In this document: piece by piece, positions 7,985 through 16,221 of the stretch
Numbering within the stretch: position 1 is the first letter of the stretch
Layout: each line of letters starts with the position of its first letter
From: JBDTMC01 sp039934475
Lineage (GTDB): Bacteria > Acidobacteriota > Terriglobia > Bryobacterales > Bryobacteraceae
DNA: 41,073 nucleotides
Direction: 5' to 3'
NCBI GenBank assembly: GCA_039934475.1
Contig: JBDTMC010000009.1
Coordinates: 1-41,073, forward strand
Made by a program: the position numbers and the translations under genes
The notes under the pieces: model-generated
The model's input: only the letters and a program-made list of their open reading frames with translations
Told to the model about the DNA's origin: nothing
Databases searched by the model: none

Positions 7985-9454
7985 ATGAGCGAAGAGGCGT
8001 ATAGGGATTTCATCGCAAGGTATCCTGACTATCTTCAGACTGGCGTGCTGGACGAATTGCGCGCCACTGAATACCGGCGGCTTGATGAAGGCCGCGAGGT
8101 GTATCTGGATTACACCGGCGGTTCCCTGTACGCCCAATCGCAAGTCGAGCGGCATCTGAACTTATTGCGCGATTCGGTCTTCGGTAATCCGCACTCGGCC
8201 AACCCCACGTCCTCAGCGATGACGGACCATGTAGAGCGCACACGGCGCTTCGTGCTCCAGTATTTCAACGCCGCCGAGGATTACCTGCTGGTGTTCACAC
8301 AGAACGCTTCAGGCGCCCTGAAGTTGGCCGGCGAATCCTTTCCGTTCGCGCCCGGCAGCCGCTATCTGGCCACCTTCGACAACCACAACTCCGTGAATGG
8401 CATTCGTGAATTTGCTCGCGCCAAGGGAGCAACGACTACGTACGCGCCGCTCACGGCACCGGGTCTGCGATTGGACCTGGCGCAGTTGGAACTAATGCTG
8501 GACGAGGCTGACCCGGCGTTCCCAAATCTGTTCGCTTTCCCGGCCCAATCGAATTTTTCCGGCGTCAAACACCCGCTCGGTCTCGTGGCAAAGGCTCAAG
8601 CGAAAGGATGGCGCGTGCTGCTGGATGCAGCCGCTTTTGTTCCAACGAACCGGCTTGACCTAAGCGCCGTGCAGCCGGACTTCGTCAGCGTGTCCTTCTA
8701 CAAGATGTTCGGCTATCCGACCGGCGTCGGCGCACTGCTGATCAAGCGTTCGGCTTTCCCGCTGTTGCACCGGCCCTGGTTTGCCGGCGGCACGGTGAAC
8801 TTCGCCTCGGTGCAAGGGCAAGCGCACGTGCTGTCGTCCAATGAGGCTGCGTTTGAGGACGGCACGTTGAATTACCTCGCCATCCCCGCCGTCGAAATTG
8901 GCTTACAACATCTGCAGTCCATTGGCATCGAGACGATCCACCTCCGGGTGCGCTGCCTGACGGGTTGGTTGCTGGAGGAGTTGCTTGCCTTGCGCCACGA
9001 TAATGGCCGCGCCATGGTGCGCATCTATGGACCCACAACCACGCCGGAGCGTGGAGGCACCGTCACCCTCAATCTCTACGATCCACAGGGACACCTGCTG
9101 GACTATCGCCGCGTGGAGGAGTTGGCCGGACAAGAGGGGATCTCACTGCGCACCGGTTGTTTCTGCAATCCGGGGGCGGGTGAACTGGCTGAGGGCTTGA
9201 CCGAGGAAGACATGCAGGCGGGGCGCGAGTTAGGTGACGAGATCAGCCTTCAGAGTTTCTCGCGGTTAATGCAATCACGCGGCAATAACAAGAGCGCCGG
9301 CGCCATTCGCGCCTCGGTTGGGATCGCTTCGAACTTCGCGGATGTGTCCCGGTTTCTGACTTTTATTGCGGGACTTCGCAATCAAACGCGATTGACCATG
9401 GGCGACGTCACCTTCGACATCGAGTCTTGCCGCGTGATTCGCGACGGTAGCTAA
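7985..9454 (+). CDS. Class V aminotransferase: Moco sulfurase / cysteine desulfurase-like
   Basis: 489 residues of fold-type I PLP enzyme. Motifs match the NifS-like half of eukaryotic-type molybdenum cofactor sulfurase (MOCOS) more than IscS/SufS: YLDYTGGSLYA (39-49), GNPHSANPTSS (67-77), SVSFYKMFGYPTGVGALL with PLP lysine Lys240, and RTGCFCNPGA with candidate sulfur-carrying Cys392/Cys394. The C-terminal MOSC domain of MOCOS is absent and the protein ends soon after the PLP domain. Family enzymes take sulfur from cysteine and form an enzyme persulfide. Here it follows the peroxiredoxin by 9 bases and lies opposite a persulfide dioxygenase and a molybdoenzyme, so a sulfur-donor role is likely. 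The acceptor is unknown: sulfite oxidases do not need the terminal sulfido ligand that MOCOS supplies to xanthine dehydrogenases. The ribosome site is weak. Confidence 0.8.
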   Translation: MSEEAYRDFIARYPDYLQTGVLDELRATEYRRLDEGREVYLDYTGGSLYAQSQVERHLNLLRDSVFGNPHSANPTSSAMTDHVERTRRFVLQYFNAAEDYLLVFTQNASGALKLAGESFPFAPGSRYLATFDNHNSVNGIREFARAKGATTTYAPLTAPGLRLDLAQLELMLDEADPAFPNLFAFPAQSNFSGVKHPLGLVAKAQAKGWRVLLDAAAFVPTNRLDLSAVQPDFVSVSFYKMFGYPTGVGALLIKRSAFPLLHRPWFAGGTVNFASVQGQAHVLSSNEAAFEDGTLNYLAIPAVEIGLQHLQSIGIETIHLRVRCLTGWLLEELLALRHDNGRAMVRIYGPTTTPERGGTVTLNLYDPQGHLLDYRRVEELAGQEGISLRTGCFCNPGAGELAEGLTEEDMQAGRELGDEISLQSFSRLMQSRGNNKSAGAIRASVGIASNFADVSRFLTFIAGLRNQTRLTMGDVTFDIESCRVIRDGS

Positions 9455-9456
9455 GG

Positions 9457-10209
9457 CTAGAAGTTCACAATGCCGGCGAAACTGGTGGCATCGAGGCTCG
9501 CCCCGCCGACCAACGCGCCATCCAGCTCTTCCTGCTCCATCAACTTCTTGACGTTGTCGGGCTTCACACTTCCACCGTACAAGATACGGACCTTGCCGGC
9601 GGCGTCGCGGCCAAACATCTTCTCCACGTGCTGGCGAATGGTGGCATGGGCGTCGGCGGCGATTTCCGGTGTCGCCGTCTTGCCTGTGCCAATCGCCCAA
9701 ACGGGTTCGTAGGCGATGACAATCTGGGCGAATTGCTCAGCAGTAAGTCCGGCGATTCCGCCGGCGCACTGCGAGATGAGGAGTTCGGCGGTCTGCCCGG
9801 CTTCGCGCACTTCCAACTTCTCGCCCACACAGACGATGGGCTTCAGACCCGCTTCCAGCGCGGCTACGGTCTTCTTCAGAACGCTTTCGTCGGTCTCGCC
9901 GAAATACTGGCGGCGCTCGCTATGGCCGATGATCACCCACCGCGCACCGGCTGCCTTCAACATCGGTCCGGAGATCTCTCCGGTGTAGGCGCCTTCCTTG
10001 GCGAAGTATAAGTTCTGTCCACCAATCTCTACATTGGAACCCGTGGTAGCGGCAACGGCGGCCGGGATGTTCACGAAGGTCGGGCAGATGACGATTTCGC
10101 AGTGGTCGGCCTTGGCCACCAGCGGATTGAACTTCTCAAAAAAGGCGGTAGTTTCCGGAGCCGTCTTGTACATCTTCCAGTTGCCGGCGATGAGCGGGGT
10201 GCGGGTCAT
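9457..10209 (-). CDS. tpiA: Triosephosphate isomerase
   Basis: 250 residues, full length. The enzyme interconverts dihydroxyacetone phosphate and glyceraldehyde 3-phosphate in glycolysis. Key residues are present: Lys12 in GNWKMYK, catalytic His96 in IIGHSERR, catalytic base Glu168 in AYEPVWAIGTGKTAT, and the phosphate-binding ILYGGSVKPDN. It follows deoB by 46 bases on the same strand and is probably the last gene of the yebC-ruvC operon. DeoB links pentose phosphates to aldehyde cleavage giving glyceraldehyde 3-phosphate, so the pairing is metabolically sensible. A purine-rich AGGAAGGA lies upstream of the ATG but about 16 bases away, farther than usual. Only two bases separate its stop from that of the convergent PLP enzyme gene. 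Confidence 0.97.
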   Translation of the reverse strand: MTRTPLIAGNWKMYKTAPETTAFFEKFNPLVAKADHCEIVICPTFVNIPAAVAATTGSNVEIGGQNLYFAKEGAYTGEISGPMLKAAGARWVIIGHSERRQYFGETDESVLKKTVAALEAGLKPIVCVGEKLEVREAGQTAELLISQCAGGIAGLTAEQFAQIVIAYEPVWAIGTGKTATPEIAADAHATIRQHVEKMFGRDAAGKVRILYGGSVKPDNVKKLMEQEELDGALVGGASLDATSFAGIVNF

Positions 10210-10255
10210 ATGAGTGCGGTCTGAATCCTTCCTATTGGGAGAAAAACGTCCTTAT

Positions 10256-11428
10256 TCATTGTATCGCGGCGAGGAAACTCGCGCCGCGTACAATGCGGGT
10301 ACCGAAGTTCTCCGCCACCGTCTGGCCAATGTCGGAGAGAGTGGCTCGCGTGCCTAAGTCAACTCCCATGCGCGCGGTGGGGCCATAGGCAAGCAGCGGG
10401 ACATACTCGCGGCTGTGGTCTGTCGAAGGCGTTGTCGGGTCGCAGCCGTGGTCGGCGGTCAGCAGCAGCAGGTCGTTGGGCTCCATCTTGGCCAGCAGTT
10501 GAGGCAACCAGGCGTCGGCGGCCTCTAAGGCCTGGGCGTAGCCTTCCACATCGTTACGGTGGCCGTATAACATATCGAAATCAACGAGGTTGACGAAGAT
10601 CAATCCCGGCTTCGCTTCGTCCATCGCAATGAGTGTCTTAGCCATGCCATCGGCGTTGGATTTGGTCTTGTCGTACTCAACGATGCCGCGGCCGAGGAAG
10701 ACGTCGAAGATCTTGCCGATGCTGTGAATCGGGACACGTGCCTCTTCAAGAACATCCAGCAACATGCCCTTGGGAGGCGGCACGGCGAAGTCCTTGCGAT
10801 TGGGTGTCCGCGTGAAAGCCCCCGGCTCACCCACGAACGGACGCGCAATTACCCGGCCCACTTCGTAAGGACCACTGAGGATCTCGCGCGCCGTTTCACA
10901 GATCTTGTAGAGCTCCCACAGCGGGATGACCTCTTCGTGCGCCGCCACCTGGAAGACGCTGTCGGCAGAGGTATAGACGATCGGCGAACCGGTGCGGACG
11001 TGCTGTTCGCCAAGTTCCTTGAGGATCTCCGTACCCGACGCCGCATAGTTACCGAGAGACGAACGGCCGATGCGGCTTTCAAACTCGTCCATCACCTCGC
11101 GCGGAAAGCCGTGCGGGAACAAGGGCAGCGGTTTTTCCAGGTGAATGCCGGCCATCTCCCAATGCCCGGTGGTCGTATCTTTGCCGGGCGAGGAAAGGGC
11201 GCAGCGGCCGAAACAACCGGTGGGCGCGCGCGAGGGTTCCAGGTGGGCGAACGAACGGATGTTGGCCAGGCCCAATGCGCAGAGATTGGGAAGGTGAAGA
11301 ACGCGCTGGCGCGCTATGTTGCCCAACGTATCGCTGCCGGTATCGCCATACGCGGCCGCGTCCGGCATCTCACCGATGCCCACGCTGTCCAGCACAATCC
11401 AGACGATGCGGCGGAAACGTTCAGTCAC
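10256..11428 (-). CDS. deoB: Phosphopentomutase
   Basis: 390 residues, usual length. DeoB interconverts ribose/deoxyribose 1-phosphate and 5-phosphate in nucleoside salvage. Alkaline-phosphatase superfamily metal-site motifs are visible: VLDSVGIGEMPDA at the N-terminus, DTTTGHWEM, and LLTADHGCDPTTPSTDHSRE near the C-terminus. I chose the GTG at 11428 because GGGAG lies eight bases upstream; a TTG five codons earlier is possible. The start overlaps the end of the tlpA-like gene by eight bases, implying translational coupling. It sits between a thioredoxin-like gene and tpiA on the same strand. Confidence 0.95.
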   Translation of the reverse strand: MTERFRRIVWIVLDSVGIGEMPDAAAYGDTGSDTLGNIARQRVLHLPNLCALGLANIRSFAHLEPSRAPTGCFGRCALSSPGKDTTTGHWEMAGIHLEKPLPLFPHGFPREVMDEFESRIGRSSLGNYAASGTEILKELGEQHVRTGSPIVYTSADSVFQVAAHEEVIPLWELYKICETAREILSGPYEVGRVIARPFVGEPGAFTRTPNRKDFAVPPPKGMLLDVLEEARVPIHSIGKIFDVFLGRGIVEYDKTKSNADGMAKTLIAMDEAKPGLIFVNLVDFDMLYGHRNDVEGYAQALEAADAWLPQLLAKMEPNDLLLLTADHGCDPTTPSTDHSREYVPLLAYGPTARMGVDLGTRATLSDIGQTVAENFGTRIVRGASFLAAIQ

Positions 11429-12746
11429 CGGGGCCGCTCCCAAGAGCTACCTCAATGCGCTCGCTCAGCATCTCAACGAAACGTTCCGGCACATAGCCGT
11501 TCATGCGGGTCGCAACATCGCCCTGGCGGCCGAAGATGATGGTGGTAGGGATAGAACTGACGCGCAACAGGTTCGACAGGCCATCCTCGAAATAGACATT
11601 CTTATTCCAGTTCTGCGCCTTCAGAAACGGCTCCACCACTTCCCGGTCTTCATCTGTGTTGATGGCGAGGAAGATCACGTCGCCACGATCCTTAAAGCGC
11701 TCTTTCACCTGCTCGTAGAGTGGTTGCTGCGCGCGGCAGGGTCCGCACCAGGTAGCCCAAAAATCAAGCACCACGACTTTGCCCTTCAACGACGAAAGCT
11801 TCAGTTTCTCGCCCTTCAATCCGGTAAGAGTGTACTCCAGCGGACTAGTGAGATCGGCGTTGGGATCAATGGTGTGAAGTAACTCCCGGCGCCGGGCGGC
11901 GGCCGCGGAGATGCGGTCATACGACTGCAGAAGAACGTCGCCAAGTCCGGTTTCGTTCCCCTTCAGCTTCGTATAGATCTCGCCCAGTTTGCGGCGGTCA
12001 GTGGCGCGATCGGCCGCATTGCGGCTGTCGGTGAGGGTGAAGGCGTCGGCGAGAGGCTCCAGCGCTTCCTGCGGCTTATCCGCAGCCAGCAGCCAGCGGG
12101 CAACCTCATGGGCGGCATCCACAGTCGGATATTGCTTGTAGGCGCGTTTGGACAGTTCAACGGCGTCGGGTAGTTTGCCCAGAATGCCGTTCGCCGTCGC
12201 TTCCGTAAGCAGCGCGCGACCGAGACTACGGTCCATCTCATCGCGAAACTTGGCGTGCTGGCGGGCACTCTGGAACATCTTGCCCGGGTCCGCAGTCGCG
12301 CTGGCGTCGTTCGAGGCTAGACGCTCTTCCAGGCGCTTCACGACAGCGAGGGCCTTCGTTGCATTCTCTTTGGACTCGGTGGCCAGAAGCGCCTTGCAGT
12401 ACCGGTCCATCGTCTCCAAGTCCGGCTGATCCCCGGCTACCAGTTTCTCGCCATAAGTGACGATGCGCTGATTGTCCTTGGTTTCCAGCGCCGCCTTGAA
12501 GATGGCCCTCTCCAACTCGCCGCGGCGCGCGCTGTTGGGGAACTTCTTGAGGTGATCTTCCAGGACGTGAAGGAATTCCGCCGGACTGCCTCCGATATCG
12601 CCCAACGCCCGTTGTAGTTCAAACTGCTCATTGACGGAGCTCTGCTGCACTTCCGGCGGAAGTTGACCCGGGGTGGGCGCCTCCTTCTCCTTTTCCTGTC
12701 CAAAGGCAAGGCAAGCCACCAGCAGTGCAAGAAGCAACGTCTTCAT
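11421..12746 (-). CDS. Exported TlpA-like thioredoxin with long N-terminal helical region
   Basis: 441 residues. A Sec signal peptide (1-17, cleaved after AFG) directs it to the periplasm. Residues about 30-290 are helical and look like degenerate TPR repeats (EFLHVLEDHLKKFPNSARRG, AVELSKRAYKQYP). Residues about 300-441 are a TlpA/ResA-type thioredoxin domain with WATWCGPC giving Cys334 and Cys337, then a cis-proline segment SSIPTTIIFG. Family members reduce disulfides in cytochrome c maturation or other envelope proteins; the partner here is unknown. The ATG overlaps the stop of the preceding secreted protein by one base (TAATG), and the gene's own end overlaps deoB. The signal and CxxC are clear; the TPR call is by pattern. 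Confidence 0.88.
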   Translation of the reverse strand: MKTLLLALLVACLAFGQEKEKEAPTPGQLPPEVQQSSVNEQFELQRALGDIGGSPAEFLHVLEDHLKKFPNSARRGELERAIFKAALETKDNQRIVTYGEKLVAGDQPDLETMDRYCKALLATESKENATKALAVVKRLEERLASNDASATADPGKMFQSARQHAKFRDEMDRSLGRALLTEATANGILGKLPDAVELSKRAYKQYPTVDAAHEVARWLLAADKPQEALEPLADAFTLTDSRNAADRATDRRKLGEIYTKLKGNETGLGDVLLQSYDRISAAAARRRELLHTIDPNADLTSPLEYTLTGLKGEKLKLSSLKGKVVVLDFWATWCGPCRAQQPLYEQVKERFKDRGDVIFLAINTDEDREVVEPFLKAQNWNKNVYFEDGLSNLLRVSSIPTTIIFGRQGDVATRMNGYVPERFVEMLSERIEVALGSGPGD

Positions 12747-13375
12747 TATTCGGTCTTGACCTTCCCCCGAAAGGCGTCGGCCAGGTACGCAGCGCGCTCG
12801 CGCGCCATATTCAGGAAGCTCTCGTTCTTGGCCACTCGTTCCAACATCGGCACAAACTGGTCAACAGCGAGCAGGCGTTTCCTGTCATAAGCCAATTCCA
12901 ACTGCAACAGCACTTGATTCACTCCGAGCTTATCGAAGTGCACTGCCCGGTCCAGCCGCCCTAGATACTGTTCGGACTCAGCGATCTTTTCAAACCACTC
13001 GAGCAGCGCCTGCGCATCCAAATCCTGCGAGTAATTGAATTTCTGCTCAGTCTTGGAAGCGCCGTCCTCCCAGCGAAACGTTTTCATGCCCATGTTGGCG
13101 ACTTTAAGGCCCGACTCAATCGGCCGCGTGAACTTTTCCAACTTTTCCGCCAGTTGAAAAATAGCCGCCGTATCGGCCTCGGAGAGTTTGAATTGCAGAG
13201 GCTGTTCGTCGTCAGGCGCGTCCTTGTAGACGGCGCTGCCGTCCTGCTCCAAATGGATCTCCATGTACGCCGGAGCGCTCCCGGGGAAGGCCTTGGAGTA
13301 GAACAAACTCGGGGCGGCGGACGCCGCGGCGCAGGCGAGCAAGAGGACGCTAACAAGACACAACCGCGAACTCAT
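12746..13375 (-). CDS. Secreted protein of unknown function
   Basis: 209 residues. I do not recognise a family. Residues 1-21 form a clear Sec signal (SSRLCLVSVLLLACAAASA then AP). The mature part is mixed strand then helical, with acidic and aromatic residues and no cysteines, so it is not an evident partner for disulfide exchange. The ATG at 13375 overlaps the ruvC stop in an ATGA junction and has GGGAG seven bases upstream, which fixes the start; a longer in-frame form lacks these signals. Its stop overlaps the start of the tlpA-like gene. The tight coupling to an exported thioredoxin suggests a shared envelope role, which is inference. Confidence 0.75.
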   Translation of the reverse strand: MSSRLCLVSVLLLACAAASAAPSLFYSKAFPGSAPAYMEIHLEQDGSAVYKDAPDDEQPLQFKLSEADTAAIFQLAEKLEKFTRPIESGLKVANMGMKTFRWEDGASKTEQKFNYSQDLDAQALLEWFEKIAESEQYLGRLDRAVHFDKLGVNQVLLQLELAYDRKRLLAVDQFVPMLERVAKNESFLNMARERAAYLADAFRGKVKTE

Positions 13376-13878
13376 GACGAAGCTCCCACGCGCACGGGAC
13401 CGCTGTGCCGGGCGGCACGGGCAGCATGACAAATAGCCACGGCAACGGCATCGGAGGCGTCTTCGGATTCAATCACGGCATCCAGCTTCAACAACGAACG
13501 AACCATCAATTGGACCTGCCCTTTCTCCGCGCGGCCATAACCCACCACGGCCATTTTCACTTCCGCCGGCGAATAAGCCACCACGTCCAGCCCGGCTTCG
13601 GCCAACAGCAGCAGCGCCACTCCGCGCACGTGCGCCAGTTTTAAGACGCTCTTCACGTTGGCGGCGTAGAACAAATCTTCAACCGCCGCCGCTTGTGGCT
13701 GGTACAGTGCCAGCACCGAACGGATTTCCCTGCCGATGATCACCAGGCGCTGTTCCAGGGGCGACTTGGCCAATGTCTTGATGACGCCACAGATCACCAG
13801 CTTGTGCGTGTGTCCGTCGCTATCCACAACCCCGTATCCGGTTCGCTCGCTCCCGCAGTCGATTCCCAGAACCCGCAT
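13372..13878 (-). CDS. ruvC: Holliday junction resolvase RuvC
   Basis: 168 residues, normal length. RuvC cuts Holliday junctions at the end of recombinational repair with RuvAB. The RNase-H-like fold has its acidic residues: Asp7 in LGIDCGSERTG, Glu in AAVEDLFYA, and the C-terminal pair in SEDASDAVAVAICH. It follows yebC by 30 bases, a widely conserved gene order. No ruvA or ruvB lies next to it; instead an exported protein gene overlaps its end by four bases. Confidence 0.96.
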   Translation of the reverse strand: MRVLGIDCGSERTGYGVVDSDGHTHKLVICGVIKTLAKSPLEQRLVIIGREIRSVLALYQPQAAAVEDLFYAANVKSVLKLAHVRGVALLLLAEAGLDVVAYSPAEVKMAVVGYGRAEKGQVQLMVRSLLKLDAVIESEDASDAVAVAICHAARAARHSGPVRVGASS

Positions 13879-13908
13879 CAGACCTCTTCCGGTGCGCTAC
13901 CCAACGGG

Positions 13909-14655
13909 CTAGGCCATTGCTTCCAGGTCGCCGTCGTCGATGTCGAAGTTCGAGTACACGTTCTGCACGTCGTCGTGATCTTCCAGCGTTTCCATCAACC
14001 GCAGCATGGCGGCAGCGTGTTTGCCTTCCAGCGTAACCAGGTTCTTCGGCACCATGGCGATCTCAGCCGATTCCATAGGAATTTTGGCCTTCTCCAAGGC
14101 CGCCACCACGGCGTCGTGGCTGCCCGGGTCCGAGAGAATCGTCCAGCTATCCTCGTCGCCCTGCAGATCGTCGGCCCCGGCTTCCAAAACCAGGTCCATC
14201 AGCTTATCCTCGGTGGCAGCATCGGCAGCCAGAAAAATCTGGCTCTTCCGTTCGAACATCCAAGCGACGCTGTTCTGTTCGCCAAGGTTGCCGCCCTGTT
14301 TGGAAAACGCATGGCGGACTTCGCTCACCGTGCGATTACGGTTATCGGTGGCAGTGGACACCATGACGGCCGCGCCGCCAGGTCCATAACCCTCGAAAAC
14401 AATCTCATCGATCTGCCCGCCTTCCAGGTCGCCGGTGCCGCGCCCGATGGCGCGCTTGATATTATCGGCGGGCATCGACACCGCCTTGGCGGCAAGAATG
14501 GCCGTCCGCAGACGCGGGTTGGCGTCCGGATCGCCTCCGCCGGATCGCGCGGCGATCATGATTTCTTTGATGATGCGGGTGAACACTTTGCCGCGCTTGG
14601 AATCGGTGGCGGCTTTCTTGTGCTTAATGGTCGCCCATTTTGAATGGCCTGACAT
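13909..14655 (-). CDS. yebC: YebC/PmpR family protein (TACO1 family)
   Basis: 248 residues, full length. It starts MSGHSKWATIKHKKAATDSKRG, the invariant opening of the family. Members bind DNA or help ribosomes translate difficult stretches such as polyproline; the older label is transcriptional regulator. It is the first gene of the leftward operon yebC-ruvC-secreted protein-tlpA-like-deoB-tpiA. A candidate promoter lies about 55 bases upstream. Confidence 0.96.
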   Translation of the reverse strand: MSGHSKWATIKHKKAATDSKRGKVFTRIIKEIMIAARSGGGDPDANPRLRTAILAAKAVSMPADNIKRAIGRGTGDLEGGQIDEIVFEGYGPGGAAVMVSTATDNRNRTVSEVRHAFSKQGGNLGEQNSVAWMFERKSQIFLAADAATEDKLMDLVLEAGADDLQGDEDSWTILSDPGSHDAVVAALEKAKIPMESAEIAMVPKNLVTLEGKHAAAMLRLMETLEDHDDVQNVYSNFDIDDGDLEAMA

Positions 14656-14709
14656 GGTAAACCTCGGTGGTCGGGTAGGGGGAGTGAACTACTCGGAACC
14701 CAATCACCG

Positions 14710-14738
14710 AGGGTATCAAAATCAAGGATTTACAGCAA
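14710..14738 (-). promoter_or_regulatory. Candidate promoter of the yebC operon
   Basis: Read on the minus strand: TTGCTG (14738-14733), a 17-base spacer, then TACCCT (14715-14710). The first element fits the -35 consensus fairly well and the second is a moderate -10. It is in the only non-coding stretch upstream of yebC. Confidence 0.4.
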
Positions 14739-14753
14739 CGGGGCACGGCCGGC

Positions 14754-14783
14754 TTGCGTCGCCGTTTAGAATAAGATTACAAT
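14754..14783 (+). promoter_or_regulatory. Candidate promoter of the GT4 glycosyltransferase gene
   Basis: TTGCGT (14754-14759) and TACAAT (14778-14783) with an 18-base spacer. The leader would be about 105 bases to the TTG start at 14897. The -10 element is good, the -35 moderate. Confidence 0.4.
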
Positions 14784-14896
14784 CCGATTTCGTTTGGAAT
14801 CAGCCGCGAACGCACTAGAAGACCCGGTCAACAGCCCACTAGCGAGATCTTTAACATCGTTCCGACGCCGCTCCTGAACAGATTGGGAGGCCACAT

Positions 14897-16111
14897 TTGA
14901 ATTCGCAGCTCCGCGTGGCGCTGTTTACCGATTCCTACCTCGAGACGAATGGCGTTGGCACCTATTGCCGTGAGTATGCAGCGGTAGCGAAGCAGCAGGG
15001 AATCCCGTTTTTTGTTGCCTACGGCGGCACCGAGTCCCGCCTTCGCACGGAGGGTTCCCTCACCGAGTTGGAACTGCGGCGCGGTCCGGCCTCCTTCGGC
15101 GTAGATGCCGACCTTCGCTGCGACCCCTGCCTCACCCGCCATCGCGATCGTGCCGTCGCCGCCTTGCAAGAGTTCCGTCCCAACCTCATACACATCACGG
15201 GGCCAGGAGACGTCAGCATCCTGGGAATGTGGGCCGCCAGCCTGGTGGGCGTCCCCGTTGTCGCCTCCTGGCACACCAACGTTCATGACTATGCCTACCG
15301 CCGGCTGCAATCGTCGCTGTCTTTTCTTCCGGCGGGACTGCGCGAATCCGTAAGCGCAAGCGCCTTCCGTGGAACACTCTGGGCCACCATGCGGTTCTAC
15401 AGTCTCGCCCATTTCGTGGCCGCCCCCAACAAGCCCATGGTGGACCTTCTGGCCAACCGCACACACCGCCCTTCCTTTCTCATCCCACACGGCGTGAACA
15501 CCGAACTGTTCGTTCCGGACCGGCGCAACCGGACCGATTCGAAGTTCTGCATTGGCTACGTGGGCCGCCTCACACCGGAAAAGAACGTTCGCTATCTGGC
15601 GGAATTGGAACAGCGGCTGGTGGATTCGGGTGCGGAGGATTTCCGGCTGCTGATTGTGGGCGAAGGCAGCGAGAGGGAGTGGCTGGAGACGCACACGCAA
15701 AGAGCGGAGTTTACAGGCGTCCTGCGCGGCAAAACACTAGCCACGGAATTCGCCAACATGGATGCGTTCGTCTTCCCTTCCCTTACTGACACGTTCGGGC
15801 TCGTGATTCTGGAAGCGATGGCGGCAGGCGTACCAGTTGTCGTGTCACCGGAGACGGGAGCCCGCGCCGGCGTGGTAAACGGCATATCCGGTTTCCTTTC
15901 CAATGATTTTGCCGCCAGCCTGATGGAACTAATGCGCTGTCCGGAAACCCGGCGGCGGATGGGTATTGAAGCCCGCATCCATGCCTGCGACTGTACCTGG
16001 ACTGGCGTGTTTGACGACCTCTATCGCACCTTCGAAGAAGGCCTTCATAGCGAAGAAGTGCTGCGCCGCTGGCCCACGCCGCGGTTCGCGCCCGCCAACG
16101 GCACGCACTAG
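14897..16111 (+). CDS. Family 4 glycosyltransferase (GT-B fold)
   Basis: 404 residues. The N-terminal domain opens with ALFTDSYLETNGVGTYCREY, typical of GT4 enzymes that transfer sugar from a nucleotide donor to lipid or polysaccharide acceptors. The C-terminal domain begins with IGYVGRLTPEKNVRYL and contains the donor-binding signature FVFPSLTDTFGLVILEAMAAGVPVV, whose glutamates contact the nucleotide sugar. The start is a TTG at 14897: GGGAGG at 14885-14890 lies six bases upstream and no ATG fits. It acts at the cytoplasmic membrane face. Acceptor and sugar cannot be told. It is a single gene in its own unit, divergent from yebC. Confidence 0.9.
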   Translation: MNSQLRVALFTDSYLETNGVGTYCREYAAVAKQQGIPFFVAYGGTESRLRTEGSLTELELRRGPASFGVDADLRCDPCLTRHRDRAVAALQEFRPNLIHITGPGDVSILGMWAASLVGVPVVASWHTNVHDYAYRRLQSSLSFLPAGLRESVSASAFRGTLWATMRFYSLAHFVAAPNKPMVDLLANRTHRPSFLIPHGVNTELFVPDRRNRTDSKFCIGYVGRLTPEKNVRYLAELEQRLVDSGAEDFRLLIVGEGSEREWLETHTQRAEFTGVLRGKTLATEFANMDAFVFPSLTDTFGLVILEAMAAGVPVVVSPETGARAGVVNGISGFLSNDFAASLMELMRCPETRRRMGIEARIHACDCTWTGVFDDLYRTFEEGLHSEEVLRRWPTPRFAPANGTH

Positions 16112-16177
16112 ACGGACGCTGGCCGGACAGGGACACCGGCGCGGCTTATAGTAGCCGTAACCCAAAGCCAAGTCGAT

Positions 16178-16200
16178 GCGTTTCATTAAACAAGAAACGC
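16178..16200. other. Inverted repeat/hairpin between the glycosyltransferase gene and the next gene
   Basis: GCGTTTC (16178-16184), nine-base loop, GAAACGC (16194-16200): a perfect seven-base-pair stem 67 bases after the glycosyltransferase stop and 22 before the next start. No T run follows on either strand, so it is a weak terminator candidate; an operator is equally possible. Confidence 0.4.
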
Positions 16201-16221
16201 TGGATCACCGGAAGCATCTAA

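Noticed and set aside
14828..15700. 290-residue minus-strand frame opposite the glycosyltransferase
   Set aside because: No family motifs; antisense shadow of a well-supported GT4 gene.
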